From Kordia sp050633145 (GTDB lineage: Bacteria; Bacteroidota; Bacteroidia; Flavobacteriales; Flavobacteriaceae), in contig NZ_JBOEFY010000035.1 of NCBI RefSeq assembly GCF_050633145.1, positions 72,291-136,290 on the forward strand: a stretch of 64,000 nt of DNA. Reading direction: 5' to 3'. Below the pieces are notes generated by a model. It made no database searches, had not been told where the DNA came from, and saw only the letters and a program-made list of their open reading frames with translations. The translations under genes and the position numbers were made by a program. Of the stretch, positions 63,175-64,000 are shown in pieces. Positions within the stretch are counted from its first letter, which is position 1, and each line of letters begins with the position of its first letter.

Positions 63175-63990
63175 ATGAAAAAGATATTCCTATATACCAT
63201 TCTTTCATTTATTATATTTGGTTGTTCTGTAGATAATTCAGACATTCAAATTCTTCCAGTTACGATCCTTCAAGGAAATGTTATTTTAAGAACACAAGCA
63301 GATGTAGATGCCATTGGCGCACAAAGATATAATGTTATTAATGGATATTTGAATATTGGTGATCGCTGGGCAGAAGATCATATTCCTGTTCCTTCCGATA
63401 TTACCGATTTATCTCCTTTAAATACCATTATAAGTGTTACAAGACAAGTTGAAATACAAAGCAATCCTCTGTTAACTTCGTTAGAAGGTTTGTCTCAATT
63501 ATCGGTTGCATCTGGATTGATTGTAAATGATAATGAAAACTTGGCTTCATTGGATGGTCTGACAAATTTTAGAGCGATTGAAGGAAATTCTTTTGTATCA
63601 AGACAAACAGTGTACAGTGGTGGCGTAATTTCTTTCCTAAACAATGCTTCTTTAACTTCTATCGAAGCATTAAGCAATATCAATCCGCAAGTACTAAACA
63701 GTGTTTCTGTCAATACTACAGGACTTACATCGCTTGAAGGATTGGAGAATATTACAAATGTTGCTACTCTACAAGTTATCAATAACAATAATTTAACGTC
63801 ATTAGCAGCTTTAGAAGGCTTAACTGCTATCAATAATACTCTTTTGATATTTGGAAACGATCTATTAAGTAATTATTGCATCTTACAAGCTCCGTTGCAA
63901 AACAATTCGGCTTTGGAAATTTATAATGTATCGGAAAATCAATTCAATCCTACACAACAAAATATTATTGATGGAGATTGTAGTCAGTAA
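63175..63990 (+). CDS. Leucine-rich/receptor-L-domain-like lipoprotein
   Basis: 271 residues. Lipobox IIFGC (Cys17). Irregular repeats of about 20-24 residues with the pattern N-x-x-L-x-S-L-x-x-L: NPLLTSLEGLSQL, NENLASLDGLTNF, NASLTSIEALSNI, NNNLTSLAALEGL. They resemble Receptor-L-domain/BspA-like leucine-rich repeats of surface proteins that bind peptides, glycans or other cells. The stop is TAA at 63988. Confidence 0.85.
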   Translation: MKKIFLYTILSFIIFGCSVDNSDIQILPVTILQGNVILRTQADVDAIGAQRYNVINGYLNIGDRWAEDHIPVPSDITDLSPLNTIISVTRQVEIQSNPLLTSLEGLSQLSVASGLIVNDNENLASLDGLTNFRAIEGNSFVSRQTVYSGGVISFLNNASLTSIEALSNINPQVLNSVSVNTTGLTSLEGLENITNVATLQVINNNNLTSLAALEGLTAINNTLLIFGNDLLSNYCILQAPLQNNSALEIYNVSENQFNPTQQNIIDGDCSQ

Positions 63991-64000
63991 ATGATGTTAA

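Overview
The window looks like chromosomal DNA from a marine-type Flavobacteriaceae bacterium (Bacteroidota). Supporting signs are the strongly A/T-rich sequence, type IX secretion C-terminal sorting domains (left-edge haloperoxidase, M43 protease), many LytS/LytTR two-component pairs, PD40 lipoproteins, a DUF4494 protein, and TAnnTTTG-type -7 promoter boxes. The genus Kordia is a guess from the overall gene style, not something the sequence proves. I saw no rRNA, tRNA, CRISPR array, intact insertion sequence or replication origin. Two ambiguous bases (45176-45177) interrupt one gene.

Layout. 1-3.4 kb: a secreted vanadium-haloperoxidase-like enzyme (open at the left edge) and a Bcr/CflA drug exporter. 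3.4-8.7 kb: an A/T-rich accessory stretch with a long imperfect inverted repeat, a small XRE regulator with a tiny partner gene, and an 888-residue nuclease-like/NACHT protein of the bacterial NLR type. 8.7-12.75 kb: an M18 aminopeptidase, then a tightly packed four-gene operon of unknown function containing two paralogous small proteins and a protein with peptidoglycan-binding-like segments and amphipathic helices. 12.9-20.1 kb: a TPR/HisKA_2 sensor kinase, an S41 and an M20 peptidase, and a LytS/LytTR pair. 20.3-34.4 kb: lipoproteins, esterases and beta-lactamase-fold proteins, bordered by three further LytS/LytTR pairs. 34.6-45.2 kb: mixed housekeeping and accessory genes (PepSY-TM protein, intradiol dioxygenase-like protein, TetR, DoxX, racemase with a divergent MetR-like regulator, secreted M43 protease). 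45.4-48.2 kb: a SigZ-type ECF sigma factor, a class A acid phosphatase and a C-S lyase, with two matching candidate ECF promoters. 48.3-52.2 kb: UbiA-like protein, a MarR-controlled b561/monooxygenase operon, and a DEAD-box helicase. 52.3-57.3 kb: a three-gene cluster of DNA cytosine methyltransferase, EcoRII-N/double-GHKL kinase-like ATPase and phospho-receiver protein. 57.7-64 kb: DUF4494 protein, ABC exporter, DUF1353 membrane protein, aegerolysin, EamA transporter and an LRR-like lipoprotein.

The best candidate for an undescribed system is the 52.3-57.3 kb cluster. It joins a C5 DNA methyltransferase to a protein that pairs an EcoRII-type DNA-recognition domain with a MORC/Hsp90-like ATPase and a histidine-kinase-like half. 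The third gene starts with a receiver domain that keeps all its key residues. This reads as a methylation-aware DNA sensor that could signal by phosphotransfer. Other candidates are the nuclease-NACHT protein at 5.6-8.2 kb, the unknown operon at 10.2-12.75 kb, and the SigZ regulon with its duplicated promoters.
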